56,586 bases of DNA from Planctomycetota bacterium (GCA_023417885.1 JAEZED010000002.1:1-56586), one strand, 5' to 3'; shown: positions 44,569-53,045, counted from the first letter of the stretch. Program-made: numbers and translations. Notes: generated by a model from the letters alone, not told the origin.

Positions 44569-45221
44569 ACCGCGCTCCACGACCACAGGCTGCCGTTGAT
44601 CCAGTCGGTGTAGCCGTACGCGAGCGCGCTGGTGAAGCGGAACAAGTAGCGCGAGAGGAGGAAGGCCCCGATGAAGAGGCCGACGGCCAGTCCCTGGGAG
44701 TCGGGGTTGTTCAGGAAGCTGCGGTAGCGCCCGTTGAAGTTGGCGAGGATGTGCGAGCCGTCGAGCGGAGGGATGGGGAGGAGGTTGAAGGCGCATAGCG
44801 CCAGGTTGATCGCCCCGAAGACCATCAGGAAGTTCCAGGTGTTCATCACCCGGTGAGAGGGATCCTCCTGCACCAGGCGCTGCCACAGGCCCAGCGCCGT
44901 CAGGGCGATCGCTGCCAGGAAGAGGTTGGTCAGCGGCCCGGCCACCGCCACCATCGCCTCGCCGAACCGCCCCCGGAGGCGCGACGGGTTGATCGGCATC
45001 GAGCCCCAGGCGATCCCCGCCAGCAGCAGCGTGATGATCGCGAACGGCGGCATGTGCACCAGCGGGTTCAGCGTCAGGTGGCCGCGCACGCGGGGCGTGT
45101 CGTCGCCCAGGCGGACGGCGGTGAGCCCGTGGGCAAGCTCGTGGAGGATGATGCTCACGATGACCGTAACCACGACGCTGATGAAATAGGGCAGGTCGTC
45201 CTTCGCGGTCTCGATGAACAT
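44565..45221 (-). CDS. Site-2 protease family (M50) membrane metalloprotease
   Basis: A 218-residue integral membrane zinc protease. The active site HELAHGLTAVRLGD (H27, E28, H31) lies in the first membrane segment, and the third ligand is in NLLPIPPLDGSHIL. Five or six hydrophobic segments are visible. NPLVHMPPFAIITLLLAGI with a Trp-Gly-Ser-Met stretch is typical of the short bacterial subfamily that has no PDZ or CBS domain. The substrate is unknown. The start ATG is at 45221. It is divergent from the thioredoxin-reductase-like gene, leaving about 85 bases between them. Confidence 0.92.
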   Translation of the reverse strand: MFIETAKDDLPYFISVVVTVIVSIILHELAHGLTAVRLGDDTPRVRGHLTLNPLVHMPPFAIITLLLAGIAWGSMPINPSRLRGRFGEAMVAVAGPLTNLFLAAIALTALGLWQRLVQEDPSHRVMNTWNFLMVFGAINLALCAFNLLPIPPLDGSHILANFNGRYRSFLNNPDSQGLAVGLFIGAFLLSRYLFRFTSALAYGYTDWINGSLWSWSAV

Positions 45222-45294
45222 GCGGGCTGATCGTAGCGCGTACGGGGGCTGCCGCGAAGCACGGGTCCGGCAGCCCGTCGGCCTTCCCCGCCGC

Positions 45295-45300
45295 TACAAT
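45295..45300 (+). promoter_or_regulatory. -10 box TACAAT of trxB
   Basis: TACAAT ends six bases before ATG 45307 (CGGACA in between). This is the clearest leaderless example in the window. Confidence 0.55.
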
Positions 45301-45306
45301 CGGACA

Positions 45307-46290
45307 ATGGAACACGAGGTTGAGACCGTGACGATCATCGGTTCCGGGCCTGCTGCGCTGACCGCAGCGATCTACGCCGCCCGGGCGAACATGCACCCCC
45401 TGCTTTACGAAGGTGCGATCACCGAGGAGAACCGGATCGCGGGGACGCTTCCGCTCGGGCAGCTTAACTCCACGACGGAAGTGGAGAACTTCCCCGGCTT
45501 TCCGGAGGGCGTGCAGGGGCCGGACCTCATGCTCAAGATGCGCGAGCAGGCCGTGCGCTACGGCACGCGGATCATGACCGAGGACGTGACGGACGTCGAT
45601 CTCTCGCACCGTCCCTTCGAGATGAAGGGGAGCGACGGGCGGAGCTGGAAGAGCCGGACGATCATCATCTCCACGGGCGCCAGCGCCAAGTACCTCGGGC
45701 TGCCCGGCGAGCAGCGCTACCTCAACATGGGCGTCAGCGCATGCGCCGTCTGCGACGGCGCCCTCCCGCGCTTCCGCGGAAGCGCCCTGGCGGTGGTGGG
45801 CGGGGGCGACTCCGCCGTCGAGGAATCGACCTACCTGACAAAGTTCGCGAGCATGGTGCACGTGCTGGTGCGGCGGGACGTGCTGCGTGCCAGCCAGGTG
45901 ATGCAGAAGCGCCTCATGGACAACCCGAAGATCACGCTCCACTGGAACACCGAGGTGGAGGACGTGCTCGGCGACGCCGAGACGGGCGTGCAGGCCCTGA
46001 AGATCGTCAACAACAAGACGGGCCAGACCAGCACGCTCGAAGTGTCCGGCCTCTTCCTGGCGATCGGCCACCGCCCGAACACCGGCTTCCTGCGCGGGCA
46101 GCTCGAGACGGACCCGCAGGGATTCATCCGGCTCAGCAAGCCGCACCAGACCTACACCAGTGTCCCCGGCGTCTTCGCCGCGGGCGACGTGGCCGACCCG
46201 ATCTACAAGCAGGCCGTCACCGCCGCCGGCATGGGGTGCAAGGCCGCCCTCGACGCCGAGCGCTGGCTCGTGGAGCAGGGGGAGGATTGA
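45307..46290 (+). CDS. trxB: Thioredoxin reductase
   Basis: A 327-residue flavoprotein that passes electrons from NADPH to thioredoxin. The FAD loop is TIIGSGPAALTAAIYAAR, the redox-active disulfide CAVC (C146, C149) is in GVSACAVCDGALP, and the NADPH loop is LAVVGGGDSAVEESTYL. The C-terminal FAD site is GVFAAGDVADPIYKQAVTAAGMG. ENFPGFPEG, a substrate-side element, is also present. The length matches low-molecular-weight bacterial enzymes. The start is fixed by TACAAT six bases upstream. No thioredoxin gene is adjacent. It is divergent from the M50 protease. Confidence 0.95.
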   Translation: MEHEVETVTIIGSGPAALTAAIYAARANMHPLLYEGAITEENRIAGTLPLGQLNSTTEVENFPGFPEGVQGPDLMLKMREQAVRYGTRIMTEDVTDVDLSHRPFEMKGSDGRSWKSRTIIISTGASAKYLGLPGEQRYLNMGVSACAVCDGALPRFRGSALAVVGGGDSAVEESTYLTKFASMVHVLVRRDVLRASQVMQKRLMDNPKITLHWNTEVEDVLGDAETGVQALKIVNNKTGQTSTLEVSGLFLAIGHRPNTGFLRGQLETDPQGFIRLSKPHQTYTSVPGVFAAGDVADPIYKQAVTAAGMGCKAALDAERWLVEQGED

Positions 46291-46346
46291 CCGCGGGCGG
46301 GAGCCCAGGCCGCGAAGATCGCGCGGGATCGAATTCACATTCCCGT

Positions 46347-46352
46347 TAAACT
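46347..46352 (+). promoter_or_regulatory. -10 box TAAACT of the small membrane gene at 46360
   Basis: TAAACT ends seven bases before ATG 46360. Confidence 0.45.
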
Positions 46353-46359
46353 CCTCGGC

Positions 46360-46731
46360 ATGAGCGATCCCGCAACGGGCGCGGTTCCGCTTCAATACGG
46401 GCTCGACGCACGGCGCCGGCGATGGCACTGGCTCGCGCTGATGATGTTCCTCCTGGCCCTGCTCGCCGGGCCGATCGTGGCCATGACGGTCTATGTCATG
46501 GACAGCTATAGCATGCTCGATCACGACCTGATCTGCCCGAGCTGCGGCGGCTGGGGGGCGACGGTCCTCGTGGCGGGGTCGGTCGTCCTGTTCGCCGCCT
46601 GCGGCAGCGTGTTCGTCTGGATGGTCTTTCGCGGCACTGTCCTCGCGATGCTGTTCAGTGGGGCGTCGATCCTGCTGGCAGGGCTGGATGCGGGGCTGGC
46701 CGTCGCGTTTCACATGATGATCCGGACGTGA
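46360..46731 (+). CDS. Small membrane protein with a CPSC pair
   Basis: A 123-residue protein with three hydrophobic segments (about 24-47, 66-88, 93-117). Between the first two is a short loop with ICPSCGGW (two Cys, about residues 59 and 62), which could bind a metal or form a disulfide. ATG 46360 follows TAAACT by seven bases. No family recognised. It lies between trxB and rnpA on the same strand, but each has its own -10 box. A thiol-redox link to trxB is tempting but unsupported. Confidence 0.7.
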   Translation: MSDPATGAVPLQYGLDARRRRWHWLALMMFLLALLAGPIVAMTVYVMDSYSMLDHDLICPSCGGWGATVLVAGSVVLFAACGSVFVWMVFRGTVLAMLFSGASILLAGLDAGLAVAFHMMIRT

Positions 46732-46753
46732 TGGGCCCGGCGTCCGGATCGGC

Positions 46754-46759
46754 TACCCT
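46754..46759 (+). promoter_or_regulatory. -10-like TACCCT of rnpA
   Basis: TACCCT ends eight bases before GTG 46768. Confidence 0.35.
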
Positions 46760-46767
46760 CTGTCGCC

Positions 46768-47169
46768 GTGCCCGACCGCGAGCGCCACACCCTGCCGCGC
46801 ACCCACCGCCTCGGTGGGCGGCTGGCGTTTGGCGCGGTGTTCGACGCCGGCGTGCGCGCCGGGAAGGGGCCGCTGCTGGTCTACGTGCGGCGGAACGAGC
46901 TGAAGCATCCGCGGCTCGGGCTGAGCGTCGGCCGTCGCGTCGGGACGGCGGCGCGGCGCAACCGGATCAAGCGCCTGCTGCGCGAGGCCTTCCGGCACCT
47001 CCAGCACGACTTTCCGGCGCCGTACGACTTCGTGGTGGTCGTGCGCCCGCACGCGCCGCTGGCGCTTGCCGACTACCAGCGGCTGCTGACGGGCCTGCTC
47101 GTGCGCGCACACCAGGAATGGATCAGGCGGTTCCCGCCGGAACGGGTCGATCCGAACGACGGCGCGTAG
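46768..47169 (+). CDS. rnpA: Ribonuclease P protein component
   Basis: A 133-residue basic protein that helps RNase P RNA cleave tRNA precursors. The family features are LPRTHRLGGRLAFGAVFDAG at the N-terminus, RLGLSVGRRVGTAARRNRIKR (the RNR box), LLREAFRHLQ and YDFVVVVRPHAP. The start is GTG 46768, eight bases after TACCCT. It is not next to rpmH, yidC or yidD as in many bacteria. Planctomycetes often have scattered copies of this locus, though I cannot confirm that here. It is slightly long at the C-terminus, which carries a Pro/Asp-rich tail. Confidence 0.93.
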   Translation: MPDRERHTLPRTHRLGGRLAFGAVFDAGVRAGKGPLLVYVRRNELKHPRLGLSVGRRVGTAARRNRIKRLLREAFRHLQHDFPAPYDFVVVVRPHAPLALADYQRLLTGLLVRAHQEWIRRFPPERVDPNDGA

Positions 47170-47217
47170 GACCCGCCCCGCGGCTCAAGCCGCCTTACCC
47201 GGCTGCCGCGTCGGCGA

Positions 47218-48372
47218 TCAACGATTCCGTTTCGCTTTGCGCGTTTTCTTCGCCCGGGCCGGCTTCTCCAGGGCAGCGGTCGCGTCGTCGAACAGGTGCC
47301 GGTGATCCTCCAGGCGCTTGTCGAGACGCGAGCGCAGCTGGTCGTGCCCGCCGCTGAAGTCGTGAAGGTTGCGGGCGGCGTCTATGAACAGCTCCACCAT
47401 GCTGCGCCAGTCGCGCAGGCTGATGAACTCCGGCCCGGTCCTGCCGCGCTTGCGATCCATGTTGTGGTAGTTGCCGAGCGGCACGCAGACGGCCGATGCG
47501 ATGATGCCGAAGGCGTCGAAGACCGTCCCTTCGCAGACGCCGCCCGGCATGAGGGCGCGCTGGAAGGCGAACTCCTTTCTCTTCTTCGCCAGCGCCTCGC
47601 CGCGCTCCCCCAGGAAGTATGTGAACGCGCTGTTGAAGACGCTCATCCGGTCGCCCACGCGCACCACGACTCCCTTGCCGCGCGGCGCGAACGGCTGCTC
47701 GGAGCTTGTCTCGATGCTGATCACCCGGTCCGTCTTGCGGAGCAGCTTCCCATCCTTCACCGCCGCGATCGCGCCGACGAAGCCGACCTCCTCGGCACGC
47801 GTCAGAAGCACCGCCACGGTCGATGCCGGCGGGCGGCGACGCAGCTGGTCCAGGGCCGTCAGGGCCGACGCGCAGCCGGCGAGATCGTCGCACGCGCGGC
47901 TGTAGAAGGAGCCACCGTTCTCGCGGCCCGCCCCCTCGTCGAGCATCCCGATCGTCCCGACCGGGGGCGCCTGTCTCATGCGGAACGTCGCGCTCTTCAG
48001 CCGGTCGTTGTCGCCCGCGGTCACGTCCTGCACCTTTGCGACGATCTCCCCCTCCGGCGTGAAGAACCGCACCTTCGCCCCGCGGCAGTTCTTCGCGAAG
48101 ACGCCGCCACGGAACTCGCAGTGGACGACACCCTCCGCCGATCCGCGCACGACGAACGCCGGGTGATCGGTATGGGCCACCAGCACCAGTCGCGGCGCCT
48201 TCGGATCGGTTCCCCGCAGGAGCACCAGGCGGTTGCCGAAGCGGTCGCGCTGGATGGACAGCGGGGGACGCTTTGCGACCCAGCGTTCGATGTAGTCGTA
48301 GACCGCCTCCTCGAGAAAGGCGGCGGTCGGGAGGTTGCACAAGTCGTGGAGAAGCTTTGTCGAAACAGCCAT
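47218..48372 (-). CDS. M42-family metallopeptidase
   Basis: A 384-residue dinuclear-metal aminopeptidase-like protein. Metal and catalytic segments are LVLVAHTDHPAFVV (His and Asp), FYSRACDDLAGCASAL (bridging Asp), LTRAEEVGFVGAI (catalytic Glu and ligand Glu), VISIETSSEQ, where the usual ligand Asp is Glu, and a final PLGNYHNMDRKRG (His). A beta-barrel-type insertion between residues about 75 and 165 is normal for M42. The C-terminus is Lys/Arg-rich. TACGCT ends six bases before ATG 48372. The peptide substrate is unknown. It could be a glutamyl-aminopeptidase or tetrahedral aminopeptidase homologue. Confidence 0.9.
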   Translation of the reverse strand: MAVSTKLLHDLCNLPTAAFLEEAVYDYIERWVAKRPPLSIQRDRFGNRLVLLRGTDPKAPRLVLVAHTDHPAFVVRGSAEGVVHCEFRGGVFAKNCRGAKVRFFTPEGEIVAKVQDVTAGDNDRLKSATFRMRQAPPVGTIGMLDEGAGRENGGSFYSRACDDLAGCASALTALDQLRRRPPASTVAVLLTRAEEVGFVGAIAAVKDGKLLRKTDRVISIETSSEQPFAPRGKGVVVRVGDRMSVFNSAFTYFLGERGEALAKKRKEFAFQRALMPGGVCEGTVFDAFGIIASAVCVPLGNYHNMDRKRGRTGPEFISLRDWRSMVELFIDAARNLHDFSGGHDQLRSRLDKRLEDHRHLFDDATAALEKPARAKKTRKAKRNR

Positions 48373-48378
48373 GGCCGC

Positions 48379-48384
48379 AGCGTA
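48379..48384 (-). promoter_or_regulatory. -10 box TACGCT of the M42 peptidase gene
   Basis: TACGCT on the minus strand ends six bases before the ATG at 48372. Confidence 0.4.
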
Positions 48385-48455
48385 GCACGGTTGTGCGCTG
48401 CGGCCACGGGTGGGTGGGCCTGTTCGCCAGTCGCCTGGTCAGGAACTTGCCGGGC

Positions 48456-49271
48456 TCAGCGGCCCCACTGCAGCTCCATCGGCTGGAGGTCCTTCAGCTT
48501 GCGGTTGCTGTTGAACCGCCGGACGACCTGGTCGAGGTGGCTCCGATAGGTCCGGTACTCGTCGTTCCCGCTCATGCGCTCGAAGCCGTATGTGCCAACG
48601 ACGCAGATCCGCTTCTCCCAGCCGCGGATGCCGCGCTCAATGGTGGCGCCGACTCCCGCGTCGAGCAGCGCGTCGCGCGCCGCGATCGCCTGCGACTCTT
48701 CCGACGGCGCGTAGCTCTGCATCAGGACGTAGTTCATCCCGTTCGTGCGCCGGAAGCCGTCGGGAATGACGACCCTCGACTGCGGGCGAACCTCTGTCTG
48801 CACCTGAGGCAGGCGGTTCGCCAGCTCGCCGCCCGCGGGGGCGGGGGTGGTGCCGGGCCGGCCAACGTCCAGCACTTCGGGGATCGGCGCCGACTCGCTC
48901 ACCTGGCTCGCCGGGCGACTCGTGAAGCGCTGCGCAAGGAGGTAGCCGCCCGCGCCGACGGTGACGAGGGCCGCGATCGCCGTCGCGAAGGAGATCGCGC
49001 TGATCCCCTCCGCCTTCCGGGCATTGGAGGGACGAACCGGAGCGACCAGCACCTGCCGGGCCGCCGGGGCCGGGGCCGTTGCCGGAGCCGGGGCCGCGGG
49101 GGCGACGGGTGCCGGTGCGGCGGGCTCGCGCTGAGTGGTGGCCTGCACGAGCGGCGCAACGGCGTCGTTCAGGTGCTCGTCGCCCGTGCTCTGGGCGGCC
49201 TGGATGATTTCGAACAAGGCGAGCTTTCCGCCCCCGCGCGCTCGCCCGTTGGGGCGCTTCACCTGGGCCAT
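48456..49271 (-). CDS. Single-span membrane protein with SPOR-like C-terminal domain
   Basis: A 271-residue protein. Residues 1-45 are cytosolic and basic, then an Ala/Pro-rich stretch (about 48-80), and a membrane span at about 93-113 (FATAIAALVTVGAGGYLLAQ). A Pro-rich linker follows. Residues 175-265 read MNYVLMQSYAPSEESQAIAARDALLDAG and so on, a strand-helix-strand pattern like the SPOR peptidoglycan-binding fold but with Cys/Trp-containing loops; this is a guess. ATG 49271 is preceded by AAGGAGG, one of the best Shine-Dalgarno sites here. A good sigma70 promoter lies about 120 bases upstream. Confidence 0.75.
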   Translation of the reverse strand: MAQVKRPNGRARGGGKLALFEIIQAAQSTGDEHLNDAVAPLVQATTQREPAAPAPVAPAAPAPATAPAPAARQVLVAPVRPSNARKAEGISAISFATAIAALVTVGAGGYLLAQRFTSRPASQVSESAPIPEVLDVGRPGTTPAPAGGELANRLPQVQTEVRPQSRVVIPDGFRRTNGMNYVLMQSYAPSEESQAIAARDALLDAGVGATIERGIRGWEKRICVVGTYGFERMSGNDEYRTYRSHLDQVVRRFNSNRKLKDLQPMELQWGR

Positions 49272-49637
49272 CCTTGGCCTCCTTGGGTCTGAGATCCCTG
49301 GGATTCGACCCGGCGGGCGACAACTCCGGCCCGACCGGGGAACGCGGAGGGCGAGCATCATGCTCCGGTAATCCGCCGCGATCGCCCGCAAAGCTAAACC
49401 CTGCCGGGGCACTGGTCAAGGACACCCCCTCTTCCCGGGCGTAAAGGTGGACAACTTGCGTATTCCCGGTCGTTACCTCCGCCTTTGCCGACGCCCCCAC
49501 GGATCGTATGTCTCAGCGTGCGCTTCTGCGCCGCCGCCCGGCTTGCGGCATCGCGGAGGCCGGCGGCGACTCTCGGTTCCGTGCCAGCGCACGGGCGCCG
49601 CCGCCTGTGGAGACGTTTCCTGAAACGGGAGGCCCCT
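49272..49637. other. Divergent intergenic region, 366 bases
   Basis: It holds the minus-strand promoter at 49391 and a leader with a GGGTC...GACCC stem next to the AAGGAGG of the SPOR-like gene. The plus-strand half before 49638 shows GGGAGG but no clear promoter. No gene is visible. Confidence 0.4.
49391..49419 (-). promoter_or_regulatory. Sigma70-type promoter of the SPOR-like gene
   Basis: On the minus strand TTGACC (49419-49414) and TAGCTT (49396-49391) are separated by exactly 17 bases. The predicted leader is about 110 bases. Confidence 0.5.
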
Positions 49638-50633
49638 GTGGTCCGTCCATCACTCACGCCGATGACCTACTGCGAGTTCGACCGGCCCAAGGACCGGTCG
49701 TGGCGCTGGTTGCTACGCAACGTCCTGCGCACCCCGTGGTACGCCCTCCGCTTTATCTGGCGCTCCATCGTCCGCATCGTCACCACTGACCTCGGCTCGG
49801 CGCGCATGCGGAAGACGCTGCCGCTCAGAACCGTCGTCATCGGTTCCTTCATGAAGCTGGCCTGGCTCCCCCCGGCGGTCGTCATCGCCTGCGGGTGGGT
49901 CGTCTACCACCGCATCCACGAGCCGGCCGTCGTGCACGCCGGGCAGGTGGCCCGCGTCGCCAACGCCTTCAGCGAGCGGGTGAGCTTCCTCACGAGCGAC
50001 GGCGTGCGGCTCTCGGGCGTCTGGGTGCCCGCCGTCACGCCGCAGGATGTCATCCGGCAGGGGGAGGATCTGCTCAAGCGCCGCGACGCCGCCGTCATCC
50101 TCGTCCACGATCACGGGCATGACGCTGGGCAGATGATGGCGCAGGCTTCGCTGCTTCACGAGATGGGCATCCACGTGCTGCTCCTCGACACGCGCGGCGC
50201 CGGGCAGAGCGAGGCCACCGCCCGCACCTTCGGGCGCCTGGAGCGGCTCGATGTCGCCGCTGCTGTCGATCACCTGGCGTCGCGCCCGACGGTCGATCCG
50301 ACGCGCATCGCGGTCTGGGGAATCGGAAGCGGCGCCCAGGCGGCGGCGAACGCCGGAGCGAGCGTTCCGATCGCCCTGCTGCTGGCTGAGCGCGGCACGG
50401 ATGAAGACGCGCCCGGCGCGGTTGATGATCGCTTCATGCCGCCCCACCCCGCATACGACCCGCTGCGCCCCGTCTGCCGCTGGGTGTTCCAGATCTTCTG
50501 GTCGGGCGGCGGCAGCGATGCGGTGGAGGGCAGGCCGACGCGCGTTGTGGATCTCGAGTCGGGCGACATCGCCCCGGCGCTGGCTGAACTGCGATCGCTG
50601 GCGAGCGAACGGCTGGTCGCGCAGGGCCAGTGA
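49638..50633 (+). CDS. Membrane-anchored alpha/beta-hydrolase-like protein with displaced nucleophile
   Basis: A 331-residue protein when started at GTG 49638, which has GGGAGG five bases upstream; ATG 49662 is an alternative. A cytosolic basic N-terminus is followed by one membrane span at about 72-94 (FMKLAWLPPAVVIACGWVVY). The hydrolase domain then has VSFLTSDGVRLSGVWVP, the oxyanion-like VILVHDHGHDAGQMM, LLDTRGAGQS and RIAVWGIGSGAQAA. Where close relatives have G-I-S-M-G, this has G-I-G-S-G, so the usual Ser position is Gly with Ser next to it. The rest of the fold looks intact. Activity is uncertain. Confidence 0.78.
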   Translation: MVRPSLTPMTYCEFDRPKDRSWRWLLRNVLRTPWYALRFIWRSIVRIVTTDLGSARMRKTLPLRTVVIGSFMKLAWLPPAVVIACGWVVYHRIHEPAVVHAGQVARVANAFSERVSFLTSDGVRLSGVWVPAVTPQDVIRQGEDLLKRRDAAVILVHDHGHDAGQMMAQASLLHEMGIHVLLLDTRGAGQSEATARTFGRLERLDVAAAVDHLASRPTVDPTRIAVWGIGSGAQAAANAGASVPIALLLAERGTDEDAPGAVDDRFMPPHPAYDPLRPVCRWVFQIFWSGGGSDAVEGRPTRVVDLESGDIAPALAELRSLASERLVAQGQ

Positions 50634-50656
50634 GTTGGCTGCCGCCGAAACAAAGA

Positions 50657-50686
50657 ATCGCCCCGCGTCATGCGACGCGGGGCGAT
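50657..50686 (-). terminator. Strong rho-independent-type terminator of the HEAT-repeat gene
   Basis: ATCGCCCCGCGTC (50657-50669) and GACGCGGGGCGAT (50674-50686) form a perfect 13-bp stem with a four-base loop. On the minus strand it is followed by TTCTTTGTTTC, a T-rich tract. It also lies 24 bases after the convergent hydrolase gene and may stop both. Confidence 0.75.
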
Positions 50687-50711
50687 CGGCTTGAGGTGCT
50701 GCGAGAGGCGG

Positions 50712-53045
50712 TTACCGCGACCCGCTGGGGACGGTGCCGGCGGCCGTCTGGCTTTCGCCGCCGGCCACTTCGGCGCCCTGGGTCTGCTCGATGATGAGCC
50801 GGCGCGCCTGGTCGGCGGGCAGGTTAGCGGCGCCCACTGCCTCGGCGGCGGCCGCCTGCACGTCCAGGTTCTCCCGGTTCGCAGCGGCGGCCAGGAGCGT
50901 GTTCACCTGCTCCCCGCCCAGGCGGTTGCCGAAGATCTTGGCGCTGGTCGCCAGGCTGTTGAGCAGGCTGATTCGCACTTCGGGCTCGTTCCCGTCGGCG
51001 AGGGCCGCCTCGAGCAGCACGGGCTGGGCCTGCTGCGTGTCGAGAAGGGCCACGACCTCGCCAGCGAGCATCCGCACCTGCGGGCGCTGATCCTCGAGGG
51101 CCGCCATCAGGAACTGCTCGCCGCTCTCGAGATCAAAGACGCTGTTGCTCGTCCCGATCAGCTTCAGCAGGTTGCCGCTGCGGACCGCAAGCTCCGTGGC
51201 GCCGCCCGCGTCGAGCGGGAGGCCGCCGACGCCGGTGCGGGCGCTTTCGACCGCCTGGAGCAGCCCCTGGCCCTCGCGCGACGTCGTCGTCGCGAGCGTC
51301 GGGTCGGTCAGCTTCAGCTCCTCGTAACGGCTTGCCTCGCTGCTGACGAGCACGAGCTTGGCGGCGCCGCTCAGCTTCGGATTCGAGCGGGCGACCTGGA
51401 GCAGCTCGTTCACCTGCTCATCGCCGAGGGTGGAATCGATCAGGAGGACGTCGACGCTCGGAAGCGCCTGCGCCTGCGTCACCGCATCGACGACGCTGGT
51501 CGTGCCGGCGGACTGGTAGTTCTGCCCGCGAAGCTGCTCCACGAGGCTGTTGAGCGTTTCCTGCTGCGACGTGAGAACCAGCACGGTCGGCTGACCCGTC
51601 TGCGACAGGGCGTCGGCAAGGAGCGGGACGACCTGTTCCTGCCCCGCGAAGCCCTGCGTCGGCAGCGCCTGGGCCAGCGCGAAGGCCGCCTCGATGCGCA
51701 CCTGGCGATCCGGGTAATTCATCGCCGCCGTCAGGGGCGACTCGCCCTGCTGGATGTTCCCGCGGCCGATGATCTCCTGGAGCGACTTGATCGCCCGGAG
51801 GGAGAGGTCGGCGGTGTTGTACCGGCTGCCGGCGGCGAGGCGCTGGCGATCCTGCTGGGCGCGGGCCAGGACGTTCATGAGGTGGCTGGTTCCGGCCTGG
51901 GCGCCGTAGAAGTGGGCCGAGGGGGAGCCTTCGGGCTGCGTGCGGTCCTGCTCGTCCGGCCCGAGCTCGCCTTCGCGGCGGTAGTTGCTGGCGAGCCAGA
52001 GAGCAAGCGCCTGATCCTGCCCCTGCCCGAGGCCCAGCGCCTTGCCGCTTGCCCGCATCGCCATCACCTCGTTGAAGATCTGCGGGGGGACGTCGGTGCG
52101 CACGAGGCCGATCTGCTGCCCGCCCCACGACCAGATCGTCGCCGTGCCGAGCCGGCGATTCGGCCCGACCGGTGTCTGCTCGTAGAAGAACTTCTCCGCC
52201 AGGTTGTAGAACTCGTCGGCGGCGTTGCTTCCGCCGGTGTAGCCCAGGCGCTGCAGCGCCTGCTCGGCGGCGCGGCGGACGGCCTGGTTCTGGCTCGTCT
52301 CGAGCTGCTCGAGGAGGTAAGGCACCGAGACGTCATATCCCAGCTCGCCCAGGACGATCAGCAGGCTGGCCTTGACCTGCTCGTCCTCCATCTGCATCGA
52401 CGCCCAGAGCGGGTTGAGCATGTCGACGCCCAGCTCGCGCATGGCACGGCGGATGTCGGCGTGGAACTCCGCCTTCTGCGGGTCGCGCAGGTACTGGATC
52501 ATCACCGGCACCGCGTACTCGCCGCTGTTGCTCAGTTGCGCCAGCGCGTTGCGGTAGGCGATGTTTCCGCGCGACAGGCGCTCGAGCTGCTCGGCGACGA
52601 AGGTCGGGTTGGTCGCCCGCGCCATACGCCCCTGGTTGATCAGCCCCACGACCTGCGCCGAGATGGCGGCGATCGGTTCGGCCTGCTGCCACTGCATCAT
52701 GCGGCGGTCAAGCGCGACGTCGCCCCCGCGGCGGCTGTTCACCTCGACGAACGCGTCGAGTACTGCCTCGGGGTCGAAGTTGCCGGCGAGGAGCTGCTCG
52801 CCGTACGCCTGGGCCGCGGCGTAGCTGCCGACGGTGGCGGAGTGGTAGAAGTCCTCCGCAAGGCGGACAAGGTTCTGCTGGTCGCCCTGCTGCGTTGCGG
52901 GTTGTTCCTGCGTTGCGGCCTGGTCCTGACCAGTGGCGACGGAGGCGGGGAGCGACAGGGCCACGCCGATGCAGGCGAGCCGGAGGAGGCGGTGACGAAG
53001 ACCGCTCTTGGACGTCAGAAAGGCCGGGCGGAGGGGATGGGTCAT
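50712..53045 (-). CDS. Exported HEAT-repeat protein with embedded receiver-like segment
   Basis: A 777-residue protein. Residues 1-39 form a signal peptide (SGLRHRLLRLACIGVALSLP then ASVATGQ). A Gln/Thr-rich stretch precedes helical repeats: 60-270, with HEAT-type pairs such as VKASLLIVLGELGYDVSVPYLLEQL, here split for length, and 415-480. Residues 486-603 have alternating strands and helices like a CheY receiver (PTVLVLTSQQ; SVDVLLIDSTLGDEQV; AAKLVLVSSE). The position of the phospho-acceptor is kept (D537), but the acidic pair and Lys are missing. Further HEAT repeats follow at 630-760. It is probably a periplasmic scaffold. The start ATG is at 53045 with GGAG 10 bases upstream. Confidence 0.85.
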   Translation of the reverse strand: MTHPLRPAFLTSKSGLRHRLLRLACIGVALSLPASVATGQDQAATQEQPATQQGDQQNLVRLAEDFYHSATVGSYAAAQAYGEQLLAGNFDPEAVLDAFVEVNSRRGGDVALDRRMMQWQQAEPIAAISAQVVGLINQGRMARATNPTFVAEQLERLSRGNIAYRNALAQLSNSGEYAVPVMIQYLRDPQKAEFHADIRRAMRELGVDMLNPLWASMQMEDEQVKASLLIVLGELGYDVSVPYLLEQLETSQNQAVRRAAEQALQRLGYTGGSNAADEFYNLAEKFFYEQTPVGPNRRLGTATIWSWGGQQIGLVRTDVPPQIFNEVMAMRASGKALGLGQGQDQALALWLASNYRREGELGPDEQDRTQPEGSPSAHFYGAQAGTSHLMNVLARAQQDRQRLAAGSRYNTADLSLRAIKSLQEIIGRGNIQQGESPLTAAMNYPDRQVRIEAAFALAQALPTQGFAGQEQVVPLLADALSQTGQPTVLVLTSQQETLNSLVEQLRGQNYQSAGTTSVVDAVTQAQALPSVDVLLIDSTLGDEQVNELLQVARSNPKLSGAAKLVLVSSEASRYEELKLTDPTLATTTSREGQGLLQAVESARTGVGGLPLDAGGATELAVRSGNLLKLIGTSNSVFDLESGEQFLMAALEDQRPQVRMLAGEVVALLDTQQAQPVLLEAALADGNEPEVRISLLNSLATSAKIFGNRLGGEQVNTLLAAAANRENLDVQAAAAEAVGAANLPADQARRLIIEQTQGAEVAGGESQTAAGTVPSGSR

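Noticed and set aside
43096..46713. A 1205-codon open frame on the minus strand
   Set aside because: It runs across hsp20, miaA, the M50 gene and trxB, all clearly coded in other frames. It has no domain pattern.
49295..49312. GGGTCGAATCCC on the minus strand, resembling a tRNA T-arm
   Set aside because: There is no matching acceptor stem or anticodon arm, and it lies in the leader of the SPOR-like gene.
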